A stretch of DNA of 64,000 nucleotides from Dichetophora obliterata (GCA_963920525.1 OY986438.1:216063396-216127395), one strand, 5' to 3'; shown: positions 35,121 through 47,390, counted from the first letter of the stretch. The notes: generated by a model not told the origin, from the letters alone. Numbers and translations: made by a program.

Positions 35121-38100
35121 AAGAAATGTTCCTTCAATAATTTTCAATAGAATAGAGACATTAAGATGTAGGCAGGAGTCTTCAGTTACTGGCAAATCAT
35201 TCTTGGCAAATCATTCTTGGAGTCTTCTTTTTTTCACTGGCAAATCTTTTCATACAACAGTTTGTCCAATCAGTTTCTCAATTTGAAATGTTTTATCCTT
35301 ACTTTTTCTATTTATTCGAATTATATCGTAATTACTTATTTTCAGGTTTTGTATTTAGAAGTGCTCTAGCTTGGCTTTGCTTTGAGCTTTAAACACTACA
35401 ACTGTTTCTGCTGTATTCTCAGAAAGCTTGACTGCGACTTGGATAGAAAGCAACAACAAGAACAACATTTATTTTGGCCACATATCACACACATTGTATG
35501 AAGGGTTTATTAATGTCTTAAATGCAAGTGTTTGTGATTGTATATGCATAAGTGTGTGTGTGGATTTGTGTGATGTTTGTACGATTGTGTGCTTCCTTTT
35601 ACTGTTGATTTGCCTGAATGCTGTACTGTTACGCCGGAATATTCGTTCGTTCGTACGTGATCAAATCAGCTTGAAAGGATATCGTTTTGGCATTTCCTAA
35701 CCCCAAGTTTGTATGCCTTTTATGTGATGGTGATGGTGACCATGGTGGGGAGTTGGTTGGGAAGACGCAATTTATTTACGAATTCATTCATATTCACACT
35801 TGTAATCAGTTTCTTTTTGTTGCCGAGGGTAAGCAATCTAGGTAGGATGATATAACACTTTCACTTTATAATTTTTTTCTCCCTTAAAAAAATTTTGGTA
35901 AAACATAACCTTTAAGAATCTTATGAGCCATGCATAGGCTCATTTCGCAAAGTGTATTTTGGACATGCGCCAATATCTAAAAACGCATTCTGAGGTTACT
36001 GCATTCTTTGCTAGGCATTTAATACTCTTCACATAACCTTAGATTCAAAGCATAAACTGGAAAATACTTAAAACACAGGTATCCTACGACAATATAAGAC
36101 AGTTTGAAATCAAAATAACAAATGCATCCTTTTACTATTTATCATCAGTAATGAATTCAGCGGTCCGATCTTAAATTATTTTTTTTGCTTTTTTTTATTC
36201 TGAAATCATATTCATCCAGCAAATCAATAGTGTCCAGCTTGTGGCTCAATTGGTCATTTAAAAAAAAAATATATTCTGTCAATAAAATTTTTCGACGTGC
36301 TAATGCAACAACACATTAGTCGCAACACGTTGCCCTTCAAACAGAAATAAAGTTCGATTTCCAGTCAAGAACACTACAGCAATACTTTTTTCAGTATTAT
36401 CCTTTATTATCTTCAGAATTATTCCTTTATCATATTCTTTGTTCCTTACTGACGTGCTTTGGCTCATATATTTAATTTTGTGGCCACGACTGCATCAATG
36501 TTAGAAATTGACTTGAATTCATGCTTCTTTAACAAAGTCACTCGAAAGAAGGTCACGTTCGTGGGCCAACTGAGCTGATCTGGGTAAGAATCAAAGCAAG
36601 AAGCAAGTCATGCTTCCGGCTGTTTTAGAATATTGCTGCTGCTTCCTGTTAAAAAAAAAAAAGAAATCTAGTGAAATGCAGCAGTTGGAATATTTTGTTG
36701 GAAAGAAGAAAACTTCTTTCGGGCTGTGTCGATTGCTGATCCACCACTTTTTTCAAACGCTTGGCCAACACGTCCGCTTAGGCTGGCCCTTAAAATTTTG
36801 TGATTGACTGAAGCAGCACTGAGAACATTGCGTTAATCTTTAATCAATAATAGTGCAGCAATCAATTGATGCTCTTCCAAACGCTACCACAATTGTACAC
36901 TATAAAAAGTTTGTTTTGAAATTTAATACAAAAGTCATAGGCCACAAGTTGTCTACATAAGCAGTATTATTTAGCATAAGCAGTATTATTATTTGATATT
37001 TTGTAAAATCTAACAACTACCGTTTAATTTTGCTTAAAAAGTGTAGTAATATTTTAGCTTAAATATTGACATTGTTGAAAATGCATTGACAGTTGCTTAA
37101 TATTACTACCTTCTATGTAGTGCTATTGCAAAATAACTACTATTTTATAAATAAAATACAACAAATGTTTATTCAAAATGTTGTAGTAATTAAAAAAATT
37201 ATGAATTCAGCTCGTTTTATTACTAGTACAAAATAAAAAAATATAATAAAACACATAAATCTGAATAAGAAAGCAACGAAAAATTTTTAGTGAACTATTT
37301 TAAACTTTAAGCACCGATTACCTAAGTCCATTCGCATTTTTTTTCAAAATTGACTATATATTTCAAGTGATGGTCTGCGAAATTGCCGAATTTTCTTTTA
37401 TGTATCTTCTGTGCTATGTTTTGCACCGATATGTTGAAACTAATTTAAAAAATTTTCGACAAAAAAATTCTGCGAAATTGCCGAAATATAAAAACCTTAA
37501 TTTCCCAAAAACGCTTTATGTGTGACTCAGGGGACTCTGAAAAGTATCGACTCATTTATTTTTTAGAGTTTATCTATTTTTGTAGCGGCAATGGCATGGT
37601 TTGAGTGCAGACGTTAAAGAACAGTGGTAGTCTGGATTTAAATCCCATCTGAGAATGTTTTATCAATTAAATCGTACGTCACCTATCTGCAGACAATGAC
37701 AATCCGCAGAGAGTAAAAACTCTCATGTGAAGAGAGAAATCACCGTGATTGAAAAATCACTGATAACTGCGGTGATCAAATACTTTCAAAAACCATAATC
37801 AGTGATTGAGCTTTTTTTAATTTTCGTCGTTTGTAACGATTCCTGATAAATCCAGTGATTTCTTGTTTGCGAGAATTGTTTTTCTCTATCTCTCAATTAA
37901 TAATACCAGTCAACTTGGTATGAGTTTTTATGTTGTTTCGGTAGTCTCTTATGACTACATACTCGGATATGTATTTGTTTAATTATAAAATAACGTGATC
38001 ACAATAATGATTTAGGAAAACGGCGATTTTAAAATCACGTTCACTAAAAACGACGTTCCTGAAAGATCACTGGATCACTCATCTCTAATCACAATTCATC

Positions 38101-38344
38101 ACAAGAATTACACTGTGCAACTTTTCTGTTAATCGTTTTGGGACTTAATTTTCATAACCTCTTGTGAAATTATTTACCAAAAATTGAAATTCTGCATCAT
38201 TACTTTTGCCTACTGACGTTCAAATAAGAGATGACTTTTTCGATATTTGGACATGGCTGTTTCGCGGTTAACCGTAGGAAATATTCTTTTGGTGTCTAAA
38301 GCAAAGTTGTAGGTATTAAAATATTTTTTAATTCATCTCATAGC
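35121..38344. other. No gene seen; ATCAC/GTGAT-rich zone at 37730-38100
   Basis: ORFs up to 90 codons without recognisable family. 37730-38100 is enriched for AATCACTGAT, CAGTGATT and GATCACTGGATCACTC phrases at both ends, perhaps a decayed hAT-type element whose borders I could not set. 35700-35770 is more GC-rich. Confidence 0.35.
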
Positions 38345-38352
38345 TATTAAGG

Positions 38353-38542
38353 AAATGCTGATTAATATAGGTTAAGTCACCTGAGAGAAACTCGGTCGAA
38401 CTGTCAGAATGGTTAAAAGGAAATCAAGAAAAAAAAACCTGAATCTGTATAATTTTTGGCTAACAGCTACTTTGACAGTTCGACCAAAGGCAAAAAAGAG
38501 TGCTTTTCTCTCAAGTGACTTAACCTATATTAATCAACCTTG
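38353..38542. mobile_element. 190-bp MITE with 8-bp TSD
   Basis: The inverted ends TGATTAATATAGGTTAAGTC, then ACCTGAGAGAAA, and at the right TTTCTCTCAAGTGACTTAAC, then CTATATTAATCA, are nearly perfect, and GGTCGAACTGTCA / TGACAGTTCGACC pair further in. An exact 8-bp direct repeat, TATTAAGG, flanks it at 38345-38352 and 38543-38550. The 8-bp TSD points to a hAT-type MITE. No coding. Confidence 0.82.
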
Positions 38543-38865
38543 TATTAAGGCAAAGAAAATATGAGTCTATGTTTGTTATGTACGTATAATTATTACGGGC
38601 AGGCAAGTGCTCACACTCGCCAGTGGAATTGTGATCCGCTACCTTCTTACAGGCAGACCAAAAAATACAGGAGAGCGGTTAAGAGTTTTTTTTCGTATTA
38701 TCTTGTATTTACTCTTAAAGAAGTGATTTTCTGGTGATTTACTCTTAAAGAAGTGATTTGATTCGATCCAATCTAATCTTCGTTGGTTCTCATATTTTCA
38801 GTGTGTCAAAAGAAGCGGGCAAAAAAAATTTCACTTCAGGTTATCTTCGCATGATCTACACCTAC

Positions 38866-39320
38866 ACATCAGGCCGAAAATGGAGTACGATTCGCATATT
38901 TGGGCAAGGGCATTAAGATCTTATTTAGAGCTTCTGGATCCAATTCAACGTAGTGCAACATGTTTGATAGGGTATGGAAGTATTTCATCCTGCCTCAACT
39001 CTCTTGGGTATCGACGTAATGTTGGTTGCCTCAGGCTTCCGTATAGGTACTACCATGGGGACTGTTCAAGGGAGATACATGGCCTGCTGCCACCAGCTCG
39101 TGTGTTTCCCAAGTCCACTCAGGCAGCTGTTCAAGCCAACCCTTTTACTATTGCCTCGATGTCCAACAGAACCTCGCATTACCGAGATATTTCGTTTTTT
39201 AGTTGCACGGTAAGGTTGTGGAATAGTCTCCCTGCGAGCGTGTTTTCCGGCAGTTTTGAGCTGTACAAGTTTAAAACAAATCTTCACCTACACTTCTTCA
39301 TCTATCCAACCTCCAACTAA
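38866..39320 (+). pseudogene. 3' end of a non-LTR retrotransposon ORF2
   Basis: A 146-codon open frame (from the ATG at 38880, open upstream to about 38840) gives the C-terminal tail of a LINE-type ORF2. It holds RPKMEYDSHIW, LELLDPIQRSATCLIG, a GYRRNVGCLRLPYRYYHG block, NRTSHYRDISFFSCTVRLWN and SLPASVF. Such RRNVG..YRYYHG and WNSLP tails follow the reverse transcriptase in many insect LINEs (family recollection). The RT domain itself is absent, so the copy is strongly 5'-truncated. It is unusually intact for this window, suggesting a younger insertion than the one at 80-1850. The frame ends at TAA and is followed by 3' untranslated sequence. Confidence 0.85.
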
Positions 39321-40700
39321 CTATCACCCATCTGGCAAATCAACACCATGCTTAAACATTTATAGGGGACATCCCCTGAGCTTTGGTTCGGTCTAGAAAA
39401 AACATCGTAAATCAATATTTGAACGCAAGTAGTCAAAAGTAATGATGCAGAATTTCCAGTGTTTGCAAGTACTTTCACGCGAGAATAACAAACCTGACTC
39501 CCAAAATTTTGAATTGCACTGTGTTATGAGACAAAGTATTTTCAAGGGCCGTAATGGCCAATCCGTTTTCTCTATGTGCATTGGAAGTGTTGCAACCAAC
39601 GCCGTTGTCGCATATAACTTCTCAGTGAGGGTTGGTTTTTTATTTGTCCTCCAGGTCGTTTAAAATCGAAAATGAATAAAATGTAAAATCCTTTTAAACG
39701 CAAGTTTTGAGTTTTTATTACCTCGAAGATCATGATAAATCAATGTGCACTTCATGCCACACACCATGTGAGGCAGCGAGCACTGTGAGCGTCACCTACG
39801 TTTCCGAATACGTGAGGCAATTTACTTTGCACCCTTAAATGCGTTCGGTTAAAGTTTTAAAATAAGATGCTGCTACTGATGAATTCGCCATTGAGACCGC
39901 TTCTATAAACACGAGCAGCCCACAATTTAGCTTGCCAATCGCCCAACACCACCCACTATGTCAATTCAGACAATCAATTTGAACCCTCCTGTGAAGCCTC
40001 ATATAGTGCTTATTTTCGTCCTTTAGCTTTATTTTTTATTGTTTTGCACTCTTCACCAGCTACATTTCGTTTTGTTGCTACTTTCTTCTTCGGCAGTTGC
40101 AGTGGCAGAAACAACTTCTATTTTTAAGCTATTTTGTAAACAGCGAAAAAGTCAGTCAGAGTCAGTTGCGCTCAGCACGTGTTCGAGCGCCACAATTGCG
40201 GCCACGTGTGTTTTGATTTGCAGTGGACGTCCGTCCATCCATCTACCATCCGTTACTGCTTTTCTGATAGGGATGCTAGATTGGGCCGCGGGCGTGCAGG
40301 CACATGATGCAGCATTAAATTGCTGCATTGTACGAGGGATTTTCTTTGTTGGGTTATGGTCGGTCTTCTTTTTATTTGATTAGGCTTCATTTGAGGCATC
40401 GTGAGTGTTTTTTACTGTAATACTGTCAAAATATTTTCATTCGTAAATTATGTGTAGCGTGCCGGGAGTTAGAAGTATTCTGAAACTGATTAATATGCTC
40501 AAGAAAGGATTTTTAAAGAGCATTAAAAATCAGCTATATTTATTATAATATTGATACTTTTGAAGTCTCTTTGGAGTTGTCAATATATATTTTTGCTTTA
40601 ATTTGCTTTAATTTTTGGGGCTTTAGCAAGATTTGTTAGCAAAGTCATATTTTATACCAAATAAAATTAATAACATAAATGGATATTTTTAAAACTTCTA
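39321..40700. other. Balanced-composition island about 39700-40390; no gene assigned
   Basis: 39700-40390 is less AT-rich and includes a 114-codon frame (40039-40383, plus) whose start is hydrophobic like a signal peptide. The rest is compositionally odd and matches no family I know. No good acceptor or donor pair frames it. Treated as older unique non-coding DNA. Confidence 0.35.
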
Positions 40701-40949
40701 CACCGAGAAAAAAACTTATATAAAATAAATAAAAAACCTAGTATAATTAACAAGTTGCTTTCACAGTTTTCAGCCTCCCAAGTTCTTCATCAAAACACCT
40801 AAGTTTTAAATGTACAGCTGTGTGCAAAATAAGAGTAGTGCTCTTATATTCAGACATGTTTCCTATATCGTAAAAACGTAAACGCTTTACGTTTTTGACA
40901 CGTGCCTAGTATTAATGATATAAATTCTAGAATCTAAACTAGACTCCAC

Positions 40950-41235
40950 AAAATAAAAAATAATATTTTGTGTTTTAGAAAAACTATCAAATTTTCCATC
41001 AATATGTCAATCACTGTCATGTCAGGTGCCGTAGAGAAGCTAAAATCATCAGATTATCCAACGAAATATCAACGAATCTTTTATCTTAGCGGACGAATAC
41101 AGAAATTTGGACTACTACAGCTCCGCTAAAACAGAACATAAAAATCTGTTGATATTTCGTTTGATTTTCTGACGATTAAAGCTGTGCTACAGAAAATTTT
41201 ATATTTTTTCTAAAATACAAAATACTATTTTTGAA
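40950..41235. mobile_element. Innermost MITE
   Basis: AATAATATTTTGTGTTTTAG, AGCTAAAATCATCAG and AACGAAATATCAACGAAT on the left mirror ATCTGTTGATATTTCGTTTG, CTGACGATTAAAGCT and CTAAAATACAAAATACTATT on the right, around a loop of about 70 bp. No coding. The ends are not exact. Confidence 0.6.
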
Positions 41236-41389
41236 GCGATGCTTTTTACGCCCCGTTTTGTGATTTGCCTGAGTGAAATCTCAAAAACGACACTTTTTTC
41301 CATACACCTTTTTCGTAGAATTATTGTTGCTTTTTGCCTACGTCAGTTACATCAAGAGAAAATAAAATTTAAAATATGTCTATGATATA

Positions 41390-41457
41390 AATATGAAAAT
41401 ACCCGCACCCTTTCGATTGATAGTTCAGCACGCTACCACCTAAGCCAAGCACCCTCA
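41390..41457 (-). ncRNA. tRNA-like (SINE head?) segment
   Basis: On the minus strand, TTGGCTTAGGTGGTAGCG resembles a tRNA D-arm/A-box. It aligns without gaps to the 55589-55660 tRNA-Asp-like segment (GTGGTAGCG.GCT.GA..CT.TC). The B-box is degraded to GGGTATTTTC and the acceptor does not pair, so it is a relic, perhaps the head of a tRNA-derived SINE. Confidence 0.3.
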
Positions 41458-41603
41458 ATACGTTATGTGGTTCATTAAATATTAAGAATTAACTGAAGCT
41501 AAGTTGCAGTATATGACAAGAATATATTAAAAGGATTATGCATTAGCTATCCAAACAACTAAAATATCAAGGTTACATTGCACTGAGTTAAAATTATCAC
41601 TAA

Positions 41604-41849
41604 ATGGCAATTGTTTCAGGTGGAAATTTTACTTGCGATTTGAGACAAGAATTATCAGAGGCACTTAAAATATTCCTTTTTGATAAATTAAATTTACAAA
41701 TAATAAGCGATTCAAATATTTGTACAGCACGATTAGGAACAACTAGTGCTGCAGTATTTGCTAGATATATTGATGACATAACATCTGTAACATACGTTTG
41801 CTATTTCAGTAATCATAAGCCCATAATTTCATTAATAAAATTTCATTAA
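41604..41849 (+). other. 81-codon ORF of unknown origin inside nested element
   Basis: An open frame from ATG to TAA with non-repetitive composition, including ARLGTTSAAVFARYIDDITS. I recognise no family, no signal peptide and no membrane segment. It sits between the arms of the 40850-42145 element and may be captured host sequence, transposon coding debris or chance. Confidence 0.2.
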
Positions 41850-42204
41850 ATTATTTCAAAATTAATGTAACATGTAATAAAATAACAAAATGAAGAAGTG
41901 TAATAAAATTTACTGGTGTTATTACAACGTGTGTTTTTTTTAATTAAACTAGTTATTTTAAATTTTTGAATTCAAAAATTATTTTATTATTGTATTATAA
42001 AAAAAAATTAAATTATCAAATCTATGAAACTGTGAAAAAGCTTCACTTCTCTCGAGTGCCTAGATCTATAATATTAGGCACGTGCCAAAAACGTAAAACA
42101 CCCTTTATCTTAAAAATGTTACGATATAGGAAAAAAACATAGTGTCGATTTAGAACCAGTGTTGAATATGGGCGTTTCCACCTTGACCATTGATTTGTTC
42201 AACC

Positions 42205-42960
42205 TTGACCAAATTATTAAAACTTATTAAAAACTTATTATTTTATGAAATTATCAAAGAGAAAAATTAAAATTTTATTAATTTAAGCAATTTATACATA
42301 GATTAATTTTTCATGATGATCATCAAAACGTTTGCCTGTTTCACAAATGTTAGTTTTCTTTTTCGTAAATGTTTAGTAATGCTTAGTGCTTTACGCGAAA
42401 TTTTTGTGTAGACTCAACAGTAACACATACTTACCATAACGTGTTAGTTGAACATTATTGTTGAATTTCAATCATGGTTGTGAACTTGGCTGCATTGAAG
42501 AATTTTTCGGTTCAACAGCGTACTAACCAACAAAAAAAATTTCGCTACCTTTTCGCTATCAAAAACGCAATTTCTTACGGAAGATTTCTTTTCGCTTCTA
42601 CATCATACTAAGCTTAAATGTTTCGAAAACTTTTTGCTTTAGTTAAAATAGAAGGCATTGGCTTAAAAAAATGAAAAAAAGGTTGATGCAAGGAAAGAAA
42701 AATATATTAAATTTGTTTTTAATCACTAAATTACACAATTACTTAACTATCTTATTATTTAACTACCCAAATGGACTACAATGGAAATTTAAGTAACGTA
42801 ACGTCAGACCAAAAAGTCTAATAAAAAAAAACCAGAGATAATTTTTAAATTTGGTCACTAGGAAAATAAATTTATATTATTTAAAATTCTTCTAAAACAA
42901 AGTTGTATACAAAGAGTCTTGCCCAATTCAGAGAGTTTTGCAAATTTCTTATCACATATT
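42205..42960 (+). repeat. Dispersed repeat, copy 1 (pairs with 60420-60818)
   Basis: Shares with 60420-60818, in order, TTATTAAAAACTTATTATTT, GTTTCACAAATGTT, ATGTTTCGAAAACTTTTTG, GGAAGGCATTGGCTTA-like (here GAAGGCATTGGCTTA), AAGTAACGTAACG and TTGCCCAATTCAGAGAGTTT. This copy carries an extra 240 bp or so (about 42365-42605) that the other lacks. Confidence 0.85.
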
Positions 42961-43211
42961 TTTGCTTATATCTTTAAATCCTTAAGGTCGATTGTTGTCA
43001 TTGTTTTTACTCAAAACAAGTAGACTGGAGCACTACTTTTATTTCGCACACAGCTGTATTTGCTTTCAAAGCAATGCATTGCTTGTACATTGCAATGTAT
43101 GAAACAATAAACTACTTCAGTGAATAAGCATAAGTTTATAATTTCCAAACAATTTTATCCACCCAAGTCGACTTACATAGGTGACTTTACTATTGTTTTT
43201 TCTGCTCGGTG

Positions 43212-46200
43212 TTCATACATTAAATATTAACTAGTAAAAATGCGTTTATCTATGTTAATCCTTTCATTACAGCTATAAAATACTCACAGATAAAACATTA
43301 ACTTCTTTTTAATCAAAAACATAAGATTACACATCTAAGCCCGATAGTGTTTTGCTCATTTATAATTAATGAACCTCCTACTTATTTTAATTTTCTGCTT
43401 ATACGTATATGCTTAATTTTAAGTCAACAAATTAAACCATCTCTTCTTTCCTCTACATACAAAAAAAAACTACTCACCGGAACCATTTAATTCACGTTGG
43501 CGTTACTTTGCATAAAAATACACAGTCAAATTTAATTTATTGACGCTTATGCAACCGACGTAATTTTTCAAAACAAAGTGTTAAAAAGAACGCGTTCACA
43601 CTGATGTTTCAATACTAGCTAGCATTGTCAGCTCTTTGATTTGCAAATCCTATTTAGAGATAATTTAAGCATTGGTATACAAAATCAGTTAAAAATGTAA
43701 TTAGTCAAAAATGTTAAATTCATCAACAACAACGAATAATCATTAATATCATAAACAGCAATGACAGCAGAGTTGGCGGTATAAACAGGGTCGTTGACCA
43801 GCTGTGCAGCTTAAAATTCCGCCAGTACATTTGGCGCCACTTTGAATATTTGAATTTGAATTTTTAATTGTCGGTATTCTGTTGTATGAATTTATTGTAT
43901 ATGAAAATGTGTGAGTATGTGTAACTAAATGATTGTCACTGATTTGTAGTAAGTCGTAGTCAGTGTGTCACTGGGTTACTTTTTTTTAATTGTTTCAATT
44001 ACGTAGTGGCGCAAAAACAAGATGATCGCCATGCTTTGTTTCTTGCAGTTTCATGCAGCTATACACACGATGAAAAGATTACCGTATACACTACTAGATG
44101 GCGTTGAGTGTCGGCATAAATTTGACAGAACACATGTTAGAAGTACGCGAAAGAAATTAAAATTAGTTTTGAATTAAATGAATTTGCGCATGATATGAAA
44201 TGTCCACCGACTTAGTGGAAACCACCATTTACACCACTTGTGTAGTCAAGTGTGTCTCTCTATCTTTCAGACTGCTTGTTAGTCCATACACTTTTTTTAT
44301 ATATTCATTTATACAAATTAATTCAATTATTCTCGAATTAATTCATATTCAGTTACGCGTTGGCTCTGTTGAATAAACTTACTGAATGCTTTTAAAAGTC
44401 ATCGATTGCAATATGCGGGATTTTCTACATTTTCCTGCTCTGTCTCGACCGTATTCGTAGTTGCACAGTGTTATCGATGAGCCAAGTCGTAATGGGGACA
44501 GTGTAGCGCGTAATTGAACGAAATTTCACTTTAACTTAATTATTCAAGTTCAAGTTCATCACAACATAATATATATGATTACAACAATAACAAAAACAAC
44601 AATGAATATTGAAATAAATTATTCCTTCTGGGCTTTTATGCAAAGTACTCGATGGGATCAACAGTTGAATGGTTGTTGTAATAAATGGATTGTCGGATTC
44701 GGCGGTAGTTTTGGAGCTCAGCGACAGAATGATTTTTGCTTTGGGGTGATGTTTATTTATAAAATATAATCTCGTTGAAATAAACTTGTAACTCTTGTTT
44801 ATGTAGCAAAGTTTGTGGACTTAAATGGCTTTGACTTTCAAGTGGAAATAATTTCTGGGTTAAGTTCTTATTACATTAATATCACTTACTTTGAATACAA
44901 AGGATATTCAATAAAAGTTTCGTGTTCCAACAAAAGTAAACATAATTCTCGGCCCTTATGTTTCCCCCCCCCCCCCATCCACCCAAACCACATTTTATTC
45001 TGATGTGGTATTATTGTTCGTGGGTGAAGCATCTATACGACAAATAGTGTATTTTCTACTTTACAAAAGCCGTCCGTTGAATATCACAGCATTAAATATT
45101 AGACCAATACACAAAGTTCTAAGCCAAGATCTAGAATCCACATATCATGAGTTTTCAACAAATTCCAAGCAACTAAGTGATTGCCAAAATAACTTTTATA
45201 CACATGGCACAATGTCAAACTCTACATAATCAAGATTTGTTTACATTCCAAACCGTCATCATCTTTGTTCGTCTCGAACGCCAAAGTGATCAATATCCAA
45301 TTTAGTTTTAACATCGACCGCCGTCTGGAGTATTAATTGCATATGCAAGCAACCCACTCCAACCTCCTTACCAGTTACTTTGCTTTCTCGCTCTACTTGT
45401 CTTGCTCGTGTCTCCTGTCGCTGACTACGAATATCACTCATTTCGCACTACCCGGCAAGCTTGTTGCAATTGTTCAAAATCAGCAGTTAATTTGCGTCTA
45501 GCTCAGGACAAGACTACTGCAACCTCCGCACGTTTCTAGCTTTCCCTTAACTCTACTCAGTTGCGACGACCACCTCGCCGCCTGAGCAAAAACAAATGAC
45601 TGCAAGCGTTGCTGCTGTTGCTGAAATTGCTGCCATTTGATTAAAAAATCTCGTTGCACATATCCACAGCGAGTCAAAATTGATCGTGTTCTCTCCAGTT
45701 GGTCGATCAGGAAAGAGCTGACTTGGTGGCTACAGGTTGGCAGTAAAATATTGCAAACAAGTCGAGCCCGCAAGGCAACACTTTGTCGCAGCCACAGTGT
45801 TGCTGGAAGCTCTCTATCTTCGACAATTCTTTGGAAGGTGTGCTTTCAGGTCGACGATCCGACATAAAACAACTGGCGCAAATATTGACTACTAGAACTA
45901 CGCTATTCTGCAGTTTATCGATTGACCAATTAACACTAATTAAATACTCTTCAGCTCAGGTTTTATTATCGATTTTTCATTTGTCTTGCTATAATTAAAT
46001 TGCAAAAATTTGCATACAATTTTTTTTTTTAAGTTGCTTAAAGTTGCGTTATGCAAGATTGTAATTCAACCAACAACTGAGAAAGACTCTCGTTCAAGAA
46101 GAGGCTCACAGTTAAGGAAATATGATTCCAAAATCACTTAATTTAACTGGTTGTTTTTATTTGATGAGGAAGTCTAATAACTAGCTTGTTATGTTGCCGG

Positions 46201-47354
46201 CTTAGTCTTCGGAACTGCAATCTATGATTAAAAACATAAATAAAGTATATTTCAGAACTTTTTTATTTATAGCACAAAAAAATTATATACAACCCCTTCA
46301 CTGAAATTTTTCAATTCTTGATCACTGAAAACTGATAACTTCTTGTTGTATAGTATGCTATTAGAGCTATCCAGAATTATATTGATGTTTGGAAGAATGT
46401 CAATATAAATTATAAGTAAGCTTCTTTCTTAAACTAAATGAATACTTTACTTTTTTGTTAAGAGAAAGTTAATACCTAACATGGTGTAGGTATATATATA
46501 TATACTTTCCCCATATTACACCATATTTCCTTTAAACAACTTCCACCAAACCATACTTTAGTTCAGCCATTTTGATCTGTGTAGTCATGTCAAAATAGCA
46601 GTAATTTGTAAAGAGTTTGCCTTATCAACCAGAAAAAAACAAAAATTTCAAAATTTTGGCAGCCACAACTTCAATTTGACCTAGAAATACATTAAGAAAA
46701 CAAGAAAGATTCACTTTCACTTGCCATCAGTAGTCGACGGCGTCTACATCTTTTGCATACGAAAACAGAACGAATGCCAGGTTGACAGCTGACCAAAATT
46801 TGACACAGGGAAAAACAACTGCATTCAAAGATGGTTTTTAATATTCCGTGTGGCGATGTGGCTTGGCCCACTTTGTAACATGCATCGACCTGCAAAACTT
46901 TTTCATTACACGAAGGAAATGGAAAATTGTATTCTTTTTTAAATGTAGGTACATTTGTATAGCATAATTATCTTAACACACAAAAATCGAAAATCAACGA
47001 CGTGCAAGAGCACGTTATTAAGACTGCAACAAATTGTTGAATAAAAAGATAAGCTATTCTATAAATCGAATATATTTTTTAAAACAATAACATATAAAAC
47101 AATTATAGCAGCACAATTTTTTATAATGAATCTTGAGTTAATATTTTGTGCAGACTTAAAGTAACTTTTACTTAAATAGTAAAACTAATATCGATTACTT
47201 AATTTTTACCTTAAAAAGCATAAAGATACTTTTTACTGAATTTTCCGTCTAGTATTAAAATAAATTTATGCTGGAAATTTGAAAAGCTAAACTCAACGGG
47301 TTCTGGTTATGAGCATTAATGGGTTACGCCGTGACCAACCCACTGCTGGATCAA
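43212..47354. other. No gene assigned; GC-richer island about 45250-45900
   Basis: Mostly AT-rich, with a C13 run at 44964-44976. The 45250-45900 island has overlapping ORFs. On the minus strand they give glutamine-rich WQQFQQQQQRLQSF and RSQRQETRARQVERES, a composition seen in retroelement gag-type or regulatory proteins, but no domain is recognisable and the frames are broken. 44090-44290 and 46700-46900 are mildly GC-rich. Confidence 0.35.
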
Positions 47355-47390
47355 ACTGACTTGAAAAAGCTCACAATTAAAATCATGTAA
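47355..47390 (+). repeat. Solo remnant of the foldback arm phrase
   Basis: ACTGACTTGAAAAAGCTCAC, then AATTAAAATCATGTAA, matches the arm phrase of foldback A and palindrome C (ACTTACTTGATCTAAAGCTC, then GCAATTTGATTCATGTAA). Short and diverged. Supports a dispersed family. Confidence 0.45.

Larger units (their letters stand above)
33820..35150 (+). mobile_element. Possible internally deleted LTR retrotransposon
   Basis: Weak but ordered signals. A promoter-like stretch with TATATTTTATATATAG (34020-34036) and AATAAA (34096 onward) is followed by TGGCGATCCTG (about 34181), which resembles a tRNA primer-binding site. About 770 bp later GGAGGGGAAGAAAA (about 34955) resembles a polypurine tract, and it is followed by the dispersed repeat that also occurs at 29961-30105. 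No gag or pol motif survives in the 0.8-kb interior. I could not align two LTRs convincingly, so this stays tentative. Confidence 0.3.
40850..42145. mobile_element. Nested inverted-repeat element
   Basis: TTTCCTATATCGTAAAAACG, then ACGTTTTTGACACGTGCCTA and TATTA (40868-40920), mirrors TAATATTAGGCACGTGCCAA, then AAACGTAAAA and TTACGATATAGGAAA (42070-42135). The arms are about 80 bp and diverged. The interior holds another MITE, a tRNA-like segment and an 81-codon ORF. Termini and TSD are not resolved. Confidence 0.5.
40815..43056. mobile_element. Tc1-like transposon remnant with nested insertions
   Basis: The ends CAGCTGTGTGCAAAATAAGA and then GTAGTGCTC, and at the right GAGCACTACTTTTATTTCGC and then ACACAGCTG, are inverted repeats flanked by TA (40813-40814 and 43057-43058). 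CAGTG/CAGCTGTG..CAAAATAATAGTAG-type ends on a TA site are characteristic of Tc1/mariner elements (established knowledge). No DDE transposase is recognisable. The 2.2-kb body includes another inverted-repeat element (40850-42145) and a block (42205-42960) shared with 60420-60818. Confidence 0.65.
40701..43211. mobile_element. Outer MITE remnant hosting later insertions
   Basis: CACCGAGAAAAAAAC at 40701 is mirrored by GTTTTTTCTGCTCGGTG ending at 43211. After removing the Tc1-like insertion, the host would be only about 270 bp, a usual MITE size. TA precedes the left end. The match is short, so the call is tentative. Confidence 0.4.

Noticed and set aside
40039..40383. 114-codon plus-strand ORF starting with a hydrophobic, signal-like segment
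   Set aside because: The remainder has no coherent domain, and no splice signals or homologous pattern are known to me.
45259..45773. Gag-like glutamine/arginine-rich ORFs on the minus strand
   Set aside because: No zinc knuckle, protease or RT nearby and frames broken, so no element claimed.
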